A stretch of DNA of 64,000 nucleotides from Nocardioides humilatus (GTDB lineage: Bacteria; Actinomycetota; Actinomycetes; Propionibacteriales; Nocardioidaceae): contig NZ_VUJV01000001.1 of NCBI RefSeq assembly GCF_008373755.1, forward strand, positions 682,001 through 746,000, given 5' to 3'. The position numbers and the translations under genes are program-made. Position 1 is the first letter of the stretch, and every line of letters begins with the position of its first letter. This document shows, piece after piece, positions 48,977 through 60,863 of the stretch. The notes beneath the pieces were generated by a model. That model was given only the letters and a program-made list of their open reading frames with translations, ran no database searches and was not told the DNA's origin.

Positions 48977-50335
48977 TCAGACCACGACGTTCTCCAGCAT
49001 CTCGGTCACCAGCGCCGCGATCGGCGAACGCTCGGACCGGGTCAGGGTGACGTGGGCGAAGAGCGGGTGGCCCTTCAGCTTCTCGACCACCGCGACGACG
49101 CCGTCGTGACGGCCCACCCGGAGGTTGTCACGCTGGGCGACGTCGTGGGTCAGGACCACCTTGGAGTTGGCGCCGATCCGCGACAGGACCGTCAGGAGCA
49201 CGTTGCGCTCCAGCGACTGCGCCTCGTCGACGATCACGAACGAGTCGTGCAGCGAGCGACCCCGGATGTGGGTCAGCGGGAGCACCTCGAGCATGCCGCG
49301 GTCGAGGACCTCGTCGATCACGTCGGGCGAGGTGAGTGCGCCCAGGGTGTCGAACACGGCCTGCGCCCAGGGCGACATCTTCTCCGACTCCGAACCGGGC
49401 AGGTAGCCGAGCTCCTGGCCGCCGACAGCGAAGAGCGGGCGGAAGACGACGACCTTCTTGTGCTGACGCCGTTCCATGACGGCCTCCAGACCGGCGCAGA
49501 GCGCCAGGGCCGACTTGCCGGTGCCGGCGCGACCGCCGAGCGACACGATCCCGATGTCGGGGTCGAGCAGCATCTCGAGCGCGATCCGCTGCTCAGCCGA
49601 CCGACCATGGATGCCGAACGCCTCCCGGTCGCCCCGCACCAGGTGGATCTGCTTGTCGGGTCCGACCCGCCCCAGCGCGGTGCCCCGGTCGGAAAGGAGC
49701 ACGAGGCCCTGGTGGCACGGCATGTCGCGAGCCGACTCGAGCTCGAGGGTCCCGTCGTCGTAGAGCTCGTCGAGGTCCTCGGCAGCGACCTCCAGCTCGG
49801 CCAGGCCGGAGTAGCCGGTGTCGGAGTCGTTGATCGTCTCGCCGCGGTACTCCTCCGCCGTCAGACCCACGGCCGACGCCTTGATCCGCAGCGGCAGGTC
49901 CTTGGAGACCAAGGTGACGTCGAAGCCCTCGTCGGCCAGGTTGCGCGCGACCGCGAGGATCCGCGTGTCGTTGTCGCCGAGCCGGAAGCCCGACGGCAGG
50001 GACGCTGCGTCGGTGTGGTTGAGCTCGACGCGGACCGAACCGCCGTCCTCCCCCACCGGGACCGGGGTGTCGAGGCGACCGTGGCTGATGCGCATCTCGT
50101 CGAGCATCCGCAGCGCGCTGCGGGCGAAGTAGCCCAGCTCGGGGTGGTGCCGTTTCCCCTCGAGCTCGGTGATCACGACGACAGGGAGCACCACCTCGTG
50201 CTCCTCGAACCGGCGTAGAGCTGCTGGGTCGGCCAGCAGCACGCTCGTGTCGAGGACGTAGGTTCGGCGGCCAGGGACGGGCACGTTCGGCACCCGGTCA
50301 GAGCTGGCAGTGGCGCGCGACTTCGAGTTAGGCAC
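48977..50335 (-). CDS. phoH: PIN-PhoH (PhoH2-type) RNA helicase/ribonuclease
   Basis: Fusion of an N-terminal PIN ribonuclease domain (about 20-150; [36 protein letters not shown] with the first catalytic Asp) and a C-terminal PhoH ATPase (about 240-440; [19 protein letters not shown] Walker [15 protein letters not shown] Walker B). This is the PhoH2 type of mycobacteria, described as an RNA helicase with nuclease activity. In M. tuberculosis it follows an antitoxin gene; none is visible here. GTG 50335 is supported by GAGGT 5 nt upstream; GTG 50347 is an alternative. 452 residues. Confidence 0.92.
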   Translation of the reverse strand: MPNSKSRATASSDRVPNVPVPGRRTYVLDTSVLLADPAALRRFEEHEVVLPVVVITELEGKRHHPELGYFARSALRMLDEMRISHGRLDTPVPVGEDGGSVRVELNHTDAASLPSGFRLGDNDTRILAVARNLADEGFDVTLVSKDLPLRIKASAVGLTAEEYRGETINDSDTGYSGLAELEVAAEDLDELYDDGTLELESARDMPCHQGLVLLSDRGTALGRVGPDKQIHLVRGDREAFGIHGRSAEQRIALEMLLDPDIGIVSLGGRAGTGKSALALCAGLEAVMERRQHKKVVVFRPLFAVGGQELGYLPGSESEKMSPWAQAVFDTLGALTSPDVIDEVLDRGMLEVLPLTHIRGRSLHDSFVIVDEAQSLERNVLLTVLSRIGANSKVVLTHDVAQRDNLRVGRHDGVVAVVEKLKGHPLFAHVTLTRSERSPIAALVTEMLENVVV

Positions 50336-50550
50336 TTCGCACCTCACCGGACCGCACGCGTCTGCCGCGCCCGGCCCTATTCGTTGAAGAGGGACCGGGT
50401 TGCACAGCCGTGGTTCGTCACGTCGGGCCTCCCGATGTGGCGAGCTTCCCCACTCGCCAGTGCTTGCGAAAGTACGCCGCTCCCCTGGCCGCTTTGCGCG
50501 ACACGCCCTAGCGCGGGGGTGAAGTTCATGTGACGAGCGAGAATCGATCC

Positions 50551-51276
50551 ATGCAGTCGAACGGGCACCCCAGCGACCTGTGGGACTTCGGCGATCCGGC
50601 CGGCTCTGAGCAGCGTTTTCGCGACGCGGCCGCCGCCGCGGAGGGCTCCCCGCAGGCCGTCTGGCTCACGCAGGTGGCCCGCGCCCTGGGTCTCCAGGAG
50701 CGGTACGACGACGCGCACGACGTCCTCGACGACCTCGTGCCGGGCGACTCGCCGGAGGTGGAGGCACGCCTGCTGCTCGAGCGCGGCCGCGTCTACCGCT
50801 CCTCCGGCGACCCCGACCACGCGCGCCGGTTCTTCGCCGAGGCGGTCGAGGTCGCTCGACAGGCCGGTCTGGAGGAGCTCGAGGTCGATGCGCTGCACAT
50901 GGTCGCGCTCGTCGTACCGACCGAGGAGCAGCTCGACGCGCAGCTCGTCGCCCTGGCCGCGGCCGAGGCCGCCACCGACCCGCGTGCTCGGCGCTGGCGG
51001 GCGTCACTGCTCAACAACATCGGGATGGTCCACTCCGACGCCGGCCGCTGGGCCGACGCGCTCGACAACTTCGAGCAGGCGCTCGCTGCGCGCGAGGAGA
51101 CCGACGGCACGCCGACCGAGCTCGGCGTCGCCCGCTGGATGATCGCCTGGGCGCTGCGCAACCTCGGGCGCACCGACGAGGCGCTGGTGATGCAGCGGGC
51201 GCTGAAGGCGGACCTCGCCTCCCGCGGCGAGGAGGACCCCTACGTCGACGAGGAGCTCGCGCTCCTCGAGGGGTAA
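50551..51276 (+). CDS. Tetratricopeptide-repeat protein
   Basis: 241 residues of helical repeats: [94 protein letters not shown] and [30 protein letters not shown] are clear TPR units, about five in all. Probably a cytoplasmic scaffold; partner unknown. ATG 50551 is preferred because GAGAAT lies 6 nt upstream; GTG 50530 would add seven residues. It stands between phoH (divergent) and the M6 protease and shows no obvious operon partner. Confidence 0.82.
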   Translation: MQSNGHPSDLWDFGDPAGSEQRFRDAAAAAEGSPQAVWLTQVARALGLQERYDDAHDVLDDLVPGDSPEVEARLLLERGRVYRSSGDPDHARRFFAEAVEVARQAGLEELEVDALHMVALVVPTEEQLDAQLVALAAAEAATDPRARRWRASLLNNIGMVHSDAGRWADALDNFEQALAAREETDGTPTELGVARWMIAWALRNLGRTDEALVMQRALKADLASRGEEDPYVDEELALLEG

Positions 51277-51339
51277 CCCTCAGAAGCCAAGGGTTTTCCC
51301 CGATTATTCGGGTCGGCTCGGCCACCTAGCGTCAGGGCC

Positions 51340-54300
51340 ATGGACACGCAGCCCCCCGTTGTCTCCTCGCCCGCCCGCACCACGTCGCCTCGGTGGTGGC
51401 TCCTCGGCGTGCTCGGGGCGTTCGTCGCCACCGCATGGGCACTCGCGGGCGCCTCACCGGCCGACGCCGTCCCCGCCGGGCCCGGCGTGGTCGATGTGCA
51501 GCAGCCCGACGGCACCACGATCAAGGTCCGTCAGTTCGGTGACGAGTGGTACCACGGCATGGAGACGCGGTCCGGCCACACGATCCTCAAGCACCAGGGC
51601 TGGTGGGTCTACGCGACCCGGAAGGCCGACGGCACGCTGCGCCCGACCGACCTCCGCGTGGGCGAGGACCGGCCGACGATGCGGCCGCACCTGCGCGACG
51701 CAGGCCGCGTGGCAAAGGCCGAGCAGCAGCGCACTGAACTGGTCCGGCTCGCGAGCCGCACGTCCGACCGCAACGGCGCGCACCCCGGCGTCGCGGCGAT
51801 CGGCAGCCAGAAGGTGCTCGTGATCCTCGTGCAGTTCGCCGACCAGTCCAACCTCGGCACGACCCAGACCAACTGGTACAACCGCTACTTCGGTGCCGGA
51901 AGGTCGGTCGTCGACTACTACAAGAAGAACTCCTACAACCAGTTCACGTTCACCCCGGCCGCGGAGTCGCAGGGCACCGCCAACAACGGTGTCGTCGGCT
52001 GGCTCACGCTCCCGACCAACCACCCCGACGAACGCAATCAGGTGGAGCGCCCGGTCATCCGTGATGCCATCAAGGCCGCTGACCCCTACGTCAACTACGC
52101 GTCCTTCGACACCAACGGCGACGGCACGCTGCAGACCACCGAGCTCCACATCAACGTGGTGATGGCCGGTCTCGAGGAGTCGATCTCGGGCGACACGCAC
52201 GGCAACTCGATCTGGGCGAACCGGTGGTTCCTCGACGAGGCGAACACCCCGACCGTCGACGGCAAGCAGGTGGGGAACATCGGGTTCCTGACCTACGGCG
52301 AGAAGCACCGCGTCGAGCTCATCAACGGCACCATCGACACCCACCAGGCCCCGACGGGCATCATCGCCCACGAGCTCGCGCACGACCTGGTGCTCCCCGA
52401 CCTCTACGACACCTCCGACAACACGTTGGGCGTCGGCGACTGGAGCCTCATGGGCCACGGGTCCTGGGGGAAGACGCCGACCGACCCGTCGACGTACTTC
52501 GGAGCCACCCCGGTCATGCTCGACGCGTGGTCGCGCTGGACCCTCGGCTGGATCACCCCGCACCAGATGAGCGGCTACGCACGGACGTCGCTGAAGGCCG
52601 CCTCCACCGGCATGGGCACCAACACCACCGTCCAGCTGCTCGACAACCTGAACGGCCCGGACTGGACCTGGGACACGGGCTCCGGGCGCTACTACCTGGT
52701 GGAGAACCGCCAGCAGACCGGCTACGACGCCGCCCTCCCCGCTGCCGGCCTCCTCATCCTCAAGATCGACGAGTACTCCGACGACAACTCGAGCAACCAG
52801 CTGGTCAAGGTCATCGGCGGGAGCAACCTGGTCGTCAAGGACAACTACGGCGACGACACCAACGTGCAGGTCGGCTCGGAGTGGTGGAACAACGGCCCGG
52901 GCGGCTCCGAACGCGTGGGCGTGTCCCGCATCTCCGCCAGCTCCGACACCATGGCGGCCACCTTCACGGCCCCACCGAGCGCCGCACCGGCCAACGACAA
53001 CATCGCCGGCGCGCAGGTCCTCGCGGGCTGGAAGCCGATCCCGGTCCAGACGACCAACGCGTTCGCGACGGAGGAGACCAACGAGCCCAGCACGCCGTAC
53101 GGCGAGACGTGCACGGTGCGGGAGACCGTCTGGTACCGCTACTCCCCGCCGGCCGACGGCCTGCTGACCCTCGACATCAGGAACGACAACTACGGCTCCG
53201 CACGCATGGTCGTCTACCGCGGCACCCCGAGCGATGCCACCCGGATCACCTGCCTGGGCGACGGCAACCCCGTCCCGGGGATCATCAGCGACCTCCGCGT
53301 CACCAAGGGGCAGACCTACTACGTCCAGATCGGCAGCGTCGTCGGCAACAACTTCCAGCCTTGGTGGGGCGACCTCGACCTCAGCCTGAGTCTGCGTCCC
53401 ATCAACGACGACCTCAACGGCGCGCTCTCCCTCGCCGGACGCCAGACCACCCGCGCGATCTACACCGGTACGGCGACAGCCGAAACCACCGAGCCCCGCA
53501 ACACCGACTGCCCGCTGATCGTGAACTCGGTCTGGTACCGCTACCGGCCGACCCACGACAGCGTCGTCCGGTTCGCCACCACCGGGAGCAGCTTCGACAC
53601 GATCGCTTCCGTCTGGCAGTCCTACCGCGGGGCCATGACCCCGATCGGGTGCAACGACGACGCCAGCGACCGCACCCTCATCAGCCTGGTCGACGTGACG
53701 CTCCAGGCCGGCCAGACCTACTACCTGCAGGTCGGCGGGGCCTACGGAGGCGGGTCACTGTCGATGACGATGACCGCAAAGCCGGCCAACGACGACTTCG
53801 CCCAGGCGCGAAGCCTCACCGGGCCGGCCGGGTCGAGCACCAGCTTCACGACCAACGCCACCAAGGAGACGGGCGAGCCCACCCACGCCGGCAACGGCGC
53901 CGGGCGATCGGTGTGGTGGCAATGGACCGCGCAGCGCACCGGGCAGGTCACCTTCGACACCGAGGGCAGCACCGGCGACACGGTCCTCGCGGCCTACACC
54001 GGCTCGACCGTCGGCGGCCTGACCCAGGTCGCCGCCAACGACGACGTGACCACCGACATCTACTGGAGCAAGGTCACCTTCAACACCGTCGCCGGGCAGA
54101 CCTACCGGATCGCCGTGGACAACTACGGCACCGCCAGCAGTGACGTCCAGCTGAAGTTCCACGAGCTCTCCGACCTCGTGGTGAACGCCTCCGTCCAGGA
54201 CGTGCCCGGCACCACGACGTTCGCCTACGACGTCACGGTCACCCGCCTGGCCGGTGCCCCCGCACCCGTCACCGTCGACATCGCCGTGCCGACGACGGTC

Positions 54301-55146
54301 GGCACGACGACCCTGCCGGCCGGGTGCACCCAGGATCTGTTGCTGCGGACGGTGCGCTGCAACCTCGGGACGATCGTTGCCGACGGTCGCGGGACCGTGG
54401 TGCTCGTGGTCGACCCCCGCTCGGAGGGGCCGCACACCGCGGCGGTCTCCCTCGTGACGCCCGACGACTACCCGGCCGGCAACACGGCGAGCCCGACAGC
54501 CACCCCCGACTTCATCTGCGACAACGACTTCACGACGTTCAACGACACCGTCACCGGGACGACCGGTGCCGACGTCCTCTGCGGCGGCGGGGGCGCTGAC
54601 CTCCTCACCGGCGGCAGGGGCAACGACAAGCTCTTCGGCGGGTCCGGGACGGACACGATCAGCTACTCCGGAGCTGCGGGCCGGATGATCTTCGACCTCT
54701 CCCACCAAGACGGTTCGGCCGCGATCGCCGCGCCGCCGATCGGCTTCCAGCTCGCCGACGGCACCGATGCCGGCACGGGCATCGAGCGGTTGATCGCAAC
54801 GCCCTACGACGACTCGATCCTCGGTCTGGTGCCGGTGGGCCGCGACCTCGGCGCCGACTACATCACGGGCGGCGACGGCAACGACACCATCGACGGACGC
54901 GGCGGCCCGGACTACATCTACGGCGGCAACGGCACTGACACCATCGACGGCAGCGCCGGGATCGACCGCATCTACGGCGAGGACGGCAACGACACCCTCC
55001 GCGGAGGCGACGACGCCGACTACCTGTACGGCGGCGCCGGCAACGACAGCCTCATCGGCGGCCTGGGTGGCGACAACCTCGACGGCGGACCCGACACCGA
55101 CACGTGCGTGGAGCTGAGCGACACCCGGCTCAACTGCGAGGGCTGA
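51340..55146 (+). CDS. Secreted M6-family metalloprotease with PPC-like, DUF11-like and RTX domains
   Basis: 1268-residue extracellular protein. Signal peptide with hydrophobic core WWLLGVLGAFVATAWALAG (about 19-43). The M6 (immune inhibitor A-like) peptidase core has the zinc site HELAHDLVLPDLYD (HExxH at 344-348) and GVGDWSLMGHGSW with the family Met-turn. An EF-hand-like loop DTNGDGTLQTTE (257-268) precedes it. From about 552 there are three PPC-like repeats starting NDNIAGAQ, NDDLNGAL and NDDFAQAR, then a DUF11-like beta domain (about 950-1060), and finally RTX nonapeptides of GGxGxDxxx type (about 1082-1265; for example GGDGNDTIDGRGGPDYI). ATG 51340 has TAGCGT 7 nt upstream. Confidence 0.9.
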   Translation: MDTQPPVVSSPARTTSPRWWLLGVLGAFVATAWALAGASPADAVPAGPGVVDVQQPDGTTIKVRQFGDEWYHGMETRSGHTILKHQGWWVYATRKADGTLRPTDLRVGEDRPTMRPHLRDAGRVAKAEQQRTELVRLASRTSDRNGAHPGVAAIGSQKVLVILVQFADQSNLGTTQTNWYNRYFGAGRSVVDYYKKNSYNQFTFTPAAESQGTANNGVVGWLTLPTNHPDERNQVERPVIRDAIKAADPYVNYASFDTNGDGTLQTTELHINVVMAGLEESISGDTHGNSIWANRWFLDEANTPTVDGKQVGNIGFLTYGEKHRVELINGTIDTHQAPTGIIAHELAHDLVLPDLYDTSDNTLGVGDWSLMGHGSWGKTPTDPSTYFGATPVMLDAWSRWTLGWITPHQMSGYARTSLKAASTGMGTNTTVQLLDNLNGPDWTWDTGSGRYYLVENRQQTGYDAALPAAGLLILKIDEYSDDNSSNQLVKVIGGSNLVVKDNYGDDTNVQVGSEWWNNGPGGSERVGVSRISASSDTMAATFTAPPSAAPANDNIAGAQVLAGWKPIPVQTTNAFATEETNEPSTPYGETCTVRETVWYRYSPPADGLLTLDIRNDNYGSARMVVYRGTPSDATRITCLGDGNPVPGIISDLRVTKGQTYYVQIGSVVGNNFQPWWGDLDLSLSLRPINDDLNGALSLAGRQTTRAIYTGTATAETTEPRNTDCPLIVNSVWYRYRPTHDSVVRFATTGSSFDTIASVWQSYRGAMTPIGCNDDASDRTLISLVDVTLQAGQTYYLQVGGAYGGGSLSMTMTAKPANDDFAQARSLTGPAGSSTSFTTNATKETGEPTHAGNGAGRSVWWQWTAQRTGQVTFDTEGSTGDTVLAAYTGSTVGGLTQVAANDDVTTDIYWSKVTFNTVAGQTYRIAVDNYGTASSDVQLKFHELSDLVVNASVQDVPGTTTFAYDVTVTRLAGAPAPVTVDIAVPTTVGTTTLPAGCTQDLLLRTVRCNLGTIVADGRGTVVLVVDPRSEGPHTAAVSLVTPDDYPAGNTASPTATPDFICDNDFTTFNDTVTGTTGADVLCGGGGADLLTGGRGNDKLFGGSGTDTISYSGAAGRMIFDLSHQDGSAAIAAPPIGFQLADGTDAGTGIERLIATPYDDSILGLVPVGRDLGADYITGGDGNDTIDGRGGPDYIYGGNGTDTIDGSAGIDRIYGEDGNDTLRGGDDADYLYGGAGNDSLIGGLGGDNLDGGPDTDTCVELSDTRLNCEG

Positions 55147-55149
55147 GCG

Positions 55150-55893
55150 TCAGGGACGCCGATAGAGGAGGTCGGTGATGTCGCGGCCGACGGCCACGCC
55201 CTTGCGCTCGAACTTGGTGACCGGGCGCTCCGACCACCGCTCGACCACGCCTCCCTCGAGGCCCGGAGCAGCGTCGAGGACCTCGATCATCTGCTCGGCG
55301 TAGTCGGCCCAGTCGGTGGCGAGCCGCCACACGCCCCCGGGCTTCAGGCGGGTCGTCACCAGGTCGGCGAAGGTCGGGTTCACCAACCGCCGCTTGTTGT
55401 GCTTCTTCTTGTGCCACGGGTCGGGGAAGAAGGTCCAGAGCTCGCTGATGGACTCGGGCGCGATGAGGTGCTCCATCGACCACACGGCGTCGACGCCGCA
55501 CATCCGCACGTTGGCAGCGCCCGCCTCGCCGACCAGCCCGAGGGTCGCGGCGATACCGGGCTTCCAGACCTCGAAGGCGAGGACGTCGTACGTCGGCCGC
55601 GTCGCGGCCAGCGCGGCCGTCGCCTCGCCGACACCGGAGCCGATCTCGACGATCAAGCCGTCGCGCTCGGCCGGTCCACGGCCGAACCAGGTGTCGAACG
55701 AGAAGCCTGGCTCGTCGACGGCCTCGTCAGGGACGACCCACTCCTCGTGGTGCGCCTCCCAGGCGGCCGCCTGGATGGGGGTGAACCTGCTGCCGCGGCG
55801 GCTGTAGGTGAGGACCTCCCGCATCCGGCGGCCGTCCTCGGTCAGCTTGTGGTGCGGGCGTGCCGGCGTGACGCCGGATCCTGGTTCGGTCAC
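55150..55893 (-). CDS. trmB: tRNA (guanine-N7-)-methyltransferase TrmB
   Basis: Methylates G46 in the variable loop of tRNA. 247 residues with an N-terminal extension typical of actinobacteria (MREVLTYSRRGSRFTP). SAM motif I: LIVEIGSGVGEATAALAATRP. Signature near the active site: WTFFPDPWHKKKHNKRRLVNPTF (FPDPWHKxxHxKRR). C-terminal KFERKG is the TrmB end motif. GTG 55893 overlaps the stop of the preceding DUF4190 gene (GTGA), so translation is coupled. It is convergent with the M6 protease gene, 3 nt apart. Confidence 0.95.
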   Translation of the reverse strand: MTEPGSGVTPARPHHKLTEDGRRMREVLTYSRRGSRFTPIQAAAWEAHHEEWVVPDEAVDEPGFSFDTWFGRGPAERDGLIVEIGSGVGEATAALAATRPTYDVLAFEVWKPGIAATLGLVGEAGAANVRMCGVDAVWSMEHLIAPESISELWTFFPDPWHKKKHNKRRLVNPTFADLVTTRLKPGGVWRLATDWADYAEQMIEVLDAAPGLEGGVVERWSERPVTKFERKGVAVGRDITDLLYRRP

Positions 55894-56243
55894 ACGCTCG
55901 ACCCGACGGCGACCACCACGATGCCGATGTAGAAGACGACGAAGACCAGACTCACGATCATCATGATCGAGCCGACGATGCCCAGGACGTAGCCGATCTG
56001 CGCTTGGCTGCGACCGCCGAGGCGTCCACCGGAGGCGTCGATCTCCTTCTTCACCCGGGCGCCCTTGACCCAGGCGAACGGCGCAATGACCTGGCACACA
56101 GCCATGCCGAGGATGCCCAGGATCAGGACCATCTGCGCTTCCGGGTGGTCCGGGGTCCAGTACGGCGCACCCGTCGGCCCGTAGCCCGGCCCGGTGTAGG
56201 GCTGGTAGGGATTCTGCGGGGGCTCCGGAGGCTGTTCGGTCAT
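55890..56243 (-). CDS. DUF4190 membrane protein
   Basis: 117 residues. A Pro/Tyr/Gly-rich cytoplasmic N-terminus (MTEQPPEPPQNPYQPYTGPG) is followed by two transmembrane helices: AQMVLILGILGMAVCQVIAPFAWVKG and IGYVLGIVGSIMMIVSLVFVVFYIGIVVVAVG, with a basic loop (VKKEIDASGGRLGGRSQAQ) between them. This arrangement is DUF4190, function unknown. ATG 56243 has AAGGAT (also SD-like) 7 nt upstream. It is translationally coupled to trmB and follows tuf after a terminator-like hairpin. Confidence 0.82.
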   Translation of the reverse strand: MTEQPPEPPQNPYQPYTGPGYGPTGAPYWTPDHPEAQMVLILGILGMAVCQVIAPFAWVKGARVKKEIDASGGRLGGRSQAQIGYVLGIVGSIMMIVSLVFVVFYIGIVVVAVGSSV

Positions 56244-56280
56244 GGGGTCGATCCTTCCATCGGTCCAGGGTCGGGAAACA

Positions 56281-56314
56281 CGACGGCCCCGGACCTTGCG
56301 GTCCGGGGCCGTCG
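56281..56314 (-). terminator. Terminator hairpin downstream of tuf
   Basis: Arms CGACGGCCCCGGACC (56281-56295) and GGTCCGGGGCCGTCG (56300-56314) pair at all 15 positions around TTGC. It lies 23 nt past the tuf stop codon and is followed on the minus strand by TGTTTCCC. This fits a strong intrinsic terminator of the str operon. Confidence 0.85.
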
Positions 56315-56337
56315 TTTGACGCTGAGGTCGAGTCAGA

Positions 56338-57531
56338 TCACTTGGTGATCTTGGTGACGCGACCGGCACCGACGGTGCGGCCACCCTCACGGATGGCGAA
56401 CCGGAGGCCCTCTTCCATGGCGATGGGCTGGATGAGCTCGACGGCCATCTCAGTGTTGTCGCCCGGCATGACCATCTCGGTGCCCTCGGGGAGGGTCACG
56501 ACGCCGGTCACGTCCGTGGTGCGGAAGTAGAACTGCGGGCGGTAGTTGTTGAAGAACGGCGTGTGACGGCCGCCCTCCTCCTTCGACAGGATGTAGACCG
56601 ACGCGTCGAAGTTGGTGTGCGGGGTGGTCGTGCCCGGCTTGATCACGACCATGCCGCGCTCGACGTCCTCGCGCTTGGTGCCACGGAGGAGCAGACCGAC
56701 GTTCTCGCCAGCCTGGCCCTCGTCGAGGAGCTTGCGGAACATCTCGACACCGGTGACCGTCGACTTCTGCGAGGTCTCGCGGATGCCGATGATCTCGACC
56801 TCCTCGTTGACCTTCACGATGCCGCGCTCGATGCGACCGGTGATGACCGTGCCGCGACCGGTGATCGTGAAGACGTCCTCGACAGGCATGAGGAACGGCT
56901 TCTCGGTGTCACGCGCCGGGGTCGGGATGTACTCGTCGACCGCAGCCATGAGCTCGGCGACCGAGTCGCCCCACTTGGCGTCGCCGTTGAGCGCCGGGAA
57001 GGCCGCAACGCGCACGACCGGGATGTCGTCGCCCGGGAACTCGTACTCGGAGAGGAGCTCGCGCACCTCCATCTCGACGAGCTCGATGAGCTCCTCGTCG
57101 TCGACCATGTCGCACTTGTTGAGCGCCACGACCAGGGCCGGCACGCCGACCTGGCGGGCGAGCAGCACGTGCTCACGCGTCTGCGGCATCGGGCCGTCGG
57201 TGGCGGCAACCACGAGGATCGCGCCGTCCATCTGAGCCGCGCCGGTGATCATGTTCTTGATGTAGTCAGCGTGACCGGGGCAGTCGACGTGCGCGTAGTG
57301 ACGCACCTCGGTCTGGTACTCGACGTGCGCGATCGAGATGGTGATACCGCGCTGGCGCTCTTCGGGCGCCTTGTCGATCTGGTCGAAAGCCGAAGCCTCA
57401 TTGAGGTTCGGGTACTTGTCGTGCAGCACCTTGGTGATCGCCGCGGTCAGCGTCGTCTTGCCGTGGTCGATGTGACCGATGGTGCCGATGTTGACGTGCG
57501 GCTTGGTCCGCTCGAACTTCGCCTTAGCCAC
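56338..57531 (-). CDS. tuf: Elongation factor Tu
   Basis: GTPase that delivers aminoacyl-tRNA to the ribosomal A site. G motifs: [15 protein letters not shown], the [21 protein letters not shown] region with DCPG, and NKCDMV. Effector region [22 protein letters not shown]-terminal KFEAE-equivalent [35 protein letters not shown]. 397 residues; GTG 57531 is preceded by AGGAGG. It is the last gene of rpsL-rpsG-fusA-tuf, 78 nt after fusA. Closing terminator at 56281-56314. Confidence 0.99.
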   Translation of the reverse strand: MAKAKFERTKPHVNIGTIGHIDHGKTTLTAAITKVLHDKYPNLNEASAFDQIDKAPEERQRGITISIAHVEYQTEVRHYAHVDCPGHADYIKNMITGAAQMDGAILVVAATDGPMPQTREHVLLARQVGVPALVVALNKCDMVDDEELIELVEMEVRELLSEYEFPGDDIPVVRVAAFPALNGDAKWGDSVAELMAAVDEYIPTPARDTEKPFLMPVEDVFTITGRGTVITGRIERGIVKVNEEVEIIGIRETSQKSTVTGVEMFRKLLDEGQAGENVGLLLRGTKREDVERGMVVIKPGTTTPHTNFDASVYILSKEEGGRHTPFFNNYRPQFYFRTTDVTGVVTLPEGTEMVMPGDNTEMAVELIQPIAMEEGLRFAIREGGRTVGAGRVTKITK

Positions 57532-57609
57532 TGGGGCTCCTCCTGATTGATGTGTTACTTGACTCGTACTAAAGGGGTAATGCCGAGGGCCGGGGTCGTA
57601 GTCGGATGA

Positions 57610-59724
<2,115 letters not shown>

Positions 59725-59804
59725 GTGAGTCAGCGTTCCTTAGGAAGTAGTGGGCAGGTGAGTGCCGGGACGGGCTGCCCTGTGGGGCGCCCGTCCCGAC
59801 CAAG

Positions 59805-60275
59805 TCACCAGCGGTAGTGGGCGAAGGCCTTGTTGGACTCGGCCATCTTGTGGGTGTCCTCGCGCTTCTTCACAGCGGCGCCAAGGCCGTTGGAGGCGTC
59901 AAGGATCTCGTTCATGAGGCGCTCGCTCATGGTCTTCTCGCGACGGTCCTGGGCGTAGCCCACGAGCCAGCGCAGCGCGAGCGTGGTGCCACGCGTGCCC
60001 TTGACCTCGATCGGGACCTGGTAGGTCGCGCCACCGACGCGGCGGGACTTGACCTCGATCGCGGGACGCACGTTGTCGAGCGCACGCTTCAGCGTGATGA
60101 CCGGGTCGACGCCCGTCTTCTCACGGGTGCCTTCGAGAGCGGAGTAGACGATGCGCTGCGCAACCTGCTTCTTGCCGTCCATCAGCACCTTCGACACGAG
60201 CTGGGTGACCAGCTGCGAGCCGTAGACCGGGTCGACGTCGAGGGGACGCTTCGGCGCGGGGCCCTTGCGCGGCAT
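59805..60275 (-). CDS. rpsG: 30S ribosomal protein S7
   Basis: Primary binder of the 16S rRNA 3' major domain and part of the E-site exit. 156 residues: [43 protein letters not shown] at the start, [36 protein letters not shown] in the centre, and [25 protein letters not shown] at the end, the classic S7 C-terminus. Start ATG 60275, one base after the rpsL stop. Part of the str operon. Confidence 0.98.
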   Translation of the reverse strand: MPRKGPAPKRPLDVDPVYGSQLVTQLVSKVLMDGKKQVAQRIVYSALEGTREKTGVDPVITLKRALDNVRPAIEVKSRRVGGATYQVPIEVKGTRGTTLALRWLVGYAQDRREKTMSERLMNEILDASNGLGAAVKKREDTHKMAESNKAFAHYRW

Positions 60276-60276
60276 G

Positions 60277-60651
60277 TCAGCTCTTCTCCTTCTTGGCGCC
60301 GTAGCGGCTGCGAGCCTGCTTACGGTTCTTCACGGCCTGGGTGTCCAGGGCGCCTCGGATGACCTTGTAACGGACACCGGGCAGGTCCTTCACACGACCG
60401 CCGCGGACGAGCACGATCGAGTGCTCCTGCAGGTTGTGACCCTCACCCGGGATGTAGGCGGTGACCTCGACGCCACTGCTCAGGCGCACACGGGCGACCT
60501 TGCGGAGAGCGGAGTTCGGCTTCTTCGGGGTGGTGGTGTAGACGCGGGTGCACACACCGCGTCGCTGGGGCGAACCCTTCAGGGCAGGCGTCTTGTTCTT
60601 CGACACCTTGTCCTGGCGGCCCTTACGGACCAACTGGTTGATGGTGGGCAC
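60277..60651 (-). CDS. rpsL: 30S ribosomal protein S12
   Basis: Decoding-centre protein, 124 residues: [74 protein letters not shown]. The lysines at the positions usually mutated in streptomycin resistance ([12 protein letters not shown] and GRVKDLPG) are the wild-type residues, so no ribosomal streptomycin resistance is predicted. GTG 60651 is the start; it lies about 150 nt after the promoter predicted at 60804-60832. It heads the str operon. Confidence 0.98.
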   Translation of the reverse strand: MPTINQLVRKGRQDKVSKNKTPALKGSPQRRGVCTRVYTTTPKKPNSALRKVARVRLSSGVEVTAYIPGEGHNLQEHSIVLVRGGRVKDLPGVRYKVIRGALDTQAVKNRKQARSRYGAKKEKS

Positions 60652-60803
60652 CTGGTGGTTCCCTTTCCTGTTTCTGATCACGGCCCGACACCTTGTCGGG
60701 CACGGGAGTACTGCGGTGTTTCTCTGTGCCGCTCGCGCGCCTGCCGGTCCAGGTGGACTCCGGGCACGCTCGACGTGTCTGGGAGTGCCAGACACAAGGT
60801 ACG

Positions 60804-60832
60804 AGGCTACCGGCCGCTCATAGGGGGGTCAA
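60804..60832 (-). promoter_or_regulatory. Promoter of the str operon
   Basis: On the minus strand TTGACC (60832-60827) and TAGCCT (60809-60804) are separated by 17 bp, close to the vegetative sigma consensus. This would give a leader of about 145 nt before rpsL. A 19-nt inverted repeat TGTCTGG-5-CCAGACA (60795-60777) lies just after the expected start and may form a 5' hairpin in the mRNA. Confidence 0.75.
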
Positions 60833-60863
60833 AATCGTTGGAGCCGCCGTGAATCCGGGGCTT

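Noticed and set aside
51454-53556. A 700-codon minus-strand frame opposite the M6 protease
   Set aside because: No start context, no domain, and codon bias fits the plus-strand protease.
54583-55130. Tandem DNA repeat or CRISPR-like periodicity
   Set aside because: The periodicity comes from RTX nonapeptide codons; units vary in sequence and no spacers exist.
60777-60795. CIRCE-like heat-shock element in the rpsL leader (TGTCTGG...CCAGACA)
   Set aside because: It lacks the TTAGCACTC / GAGTGCTAA arms and 9-bp spacer; a simple short hairpin is the better description.
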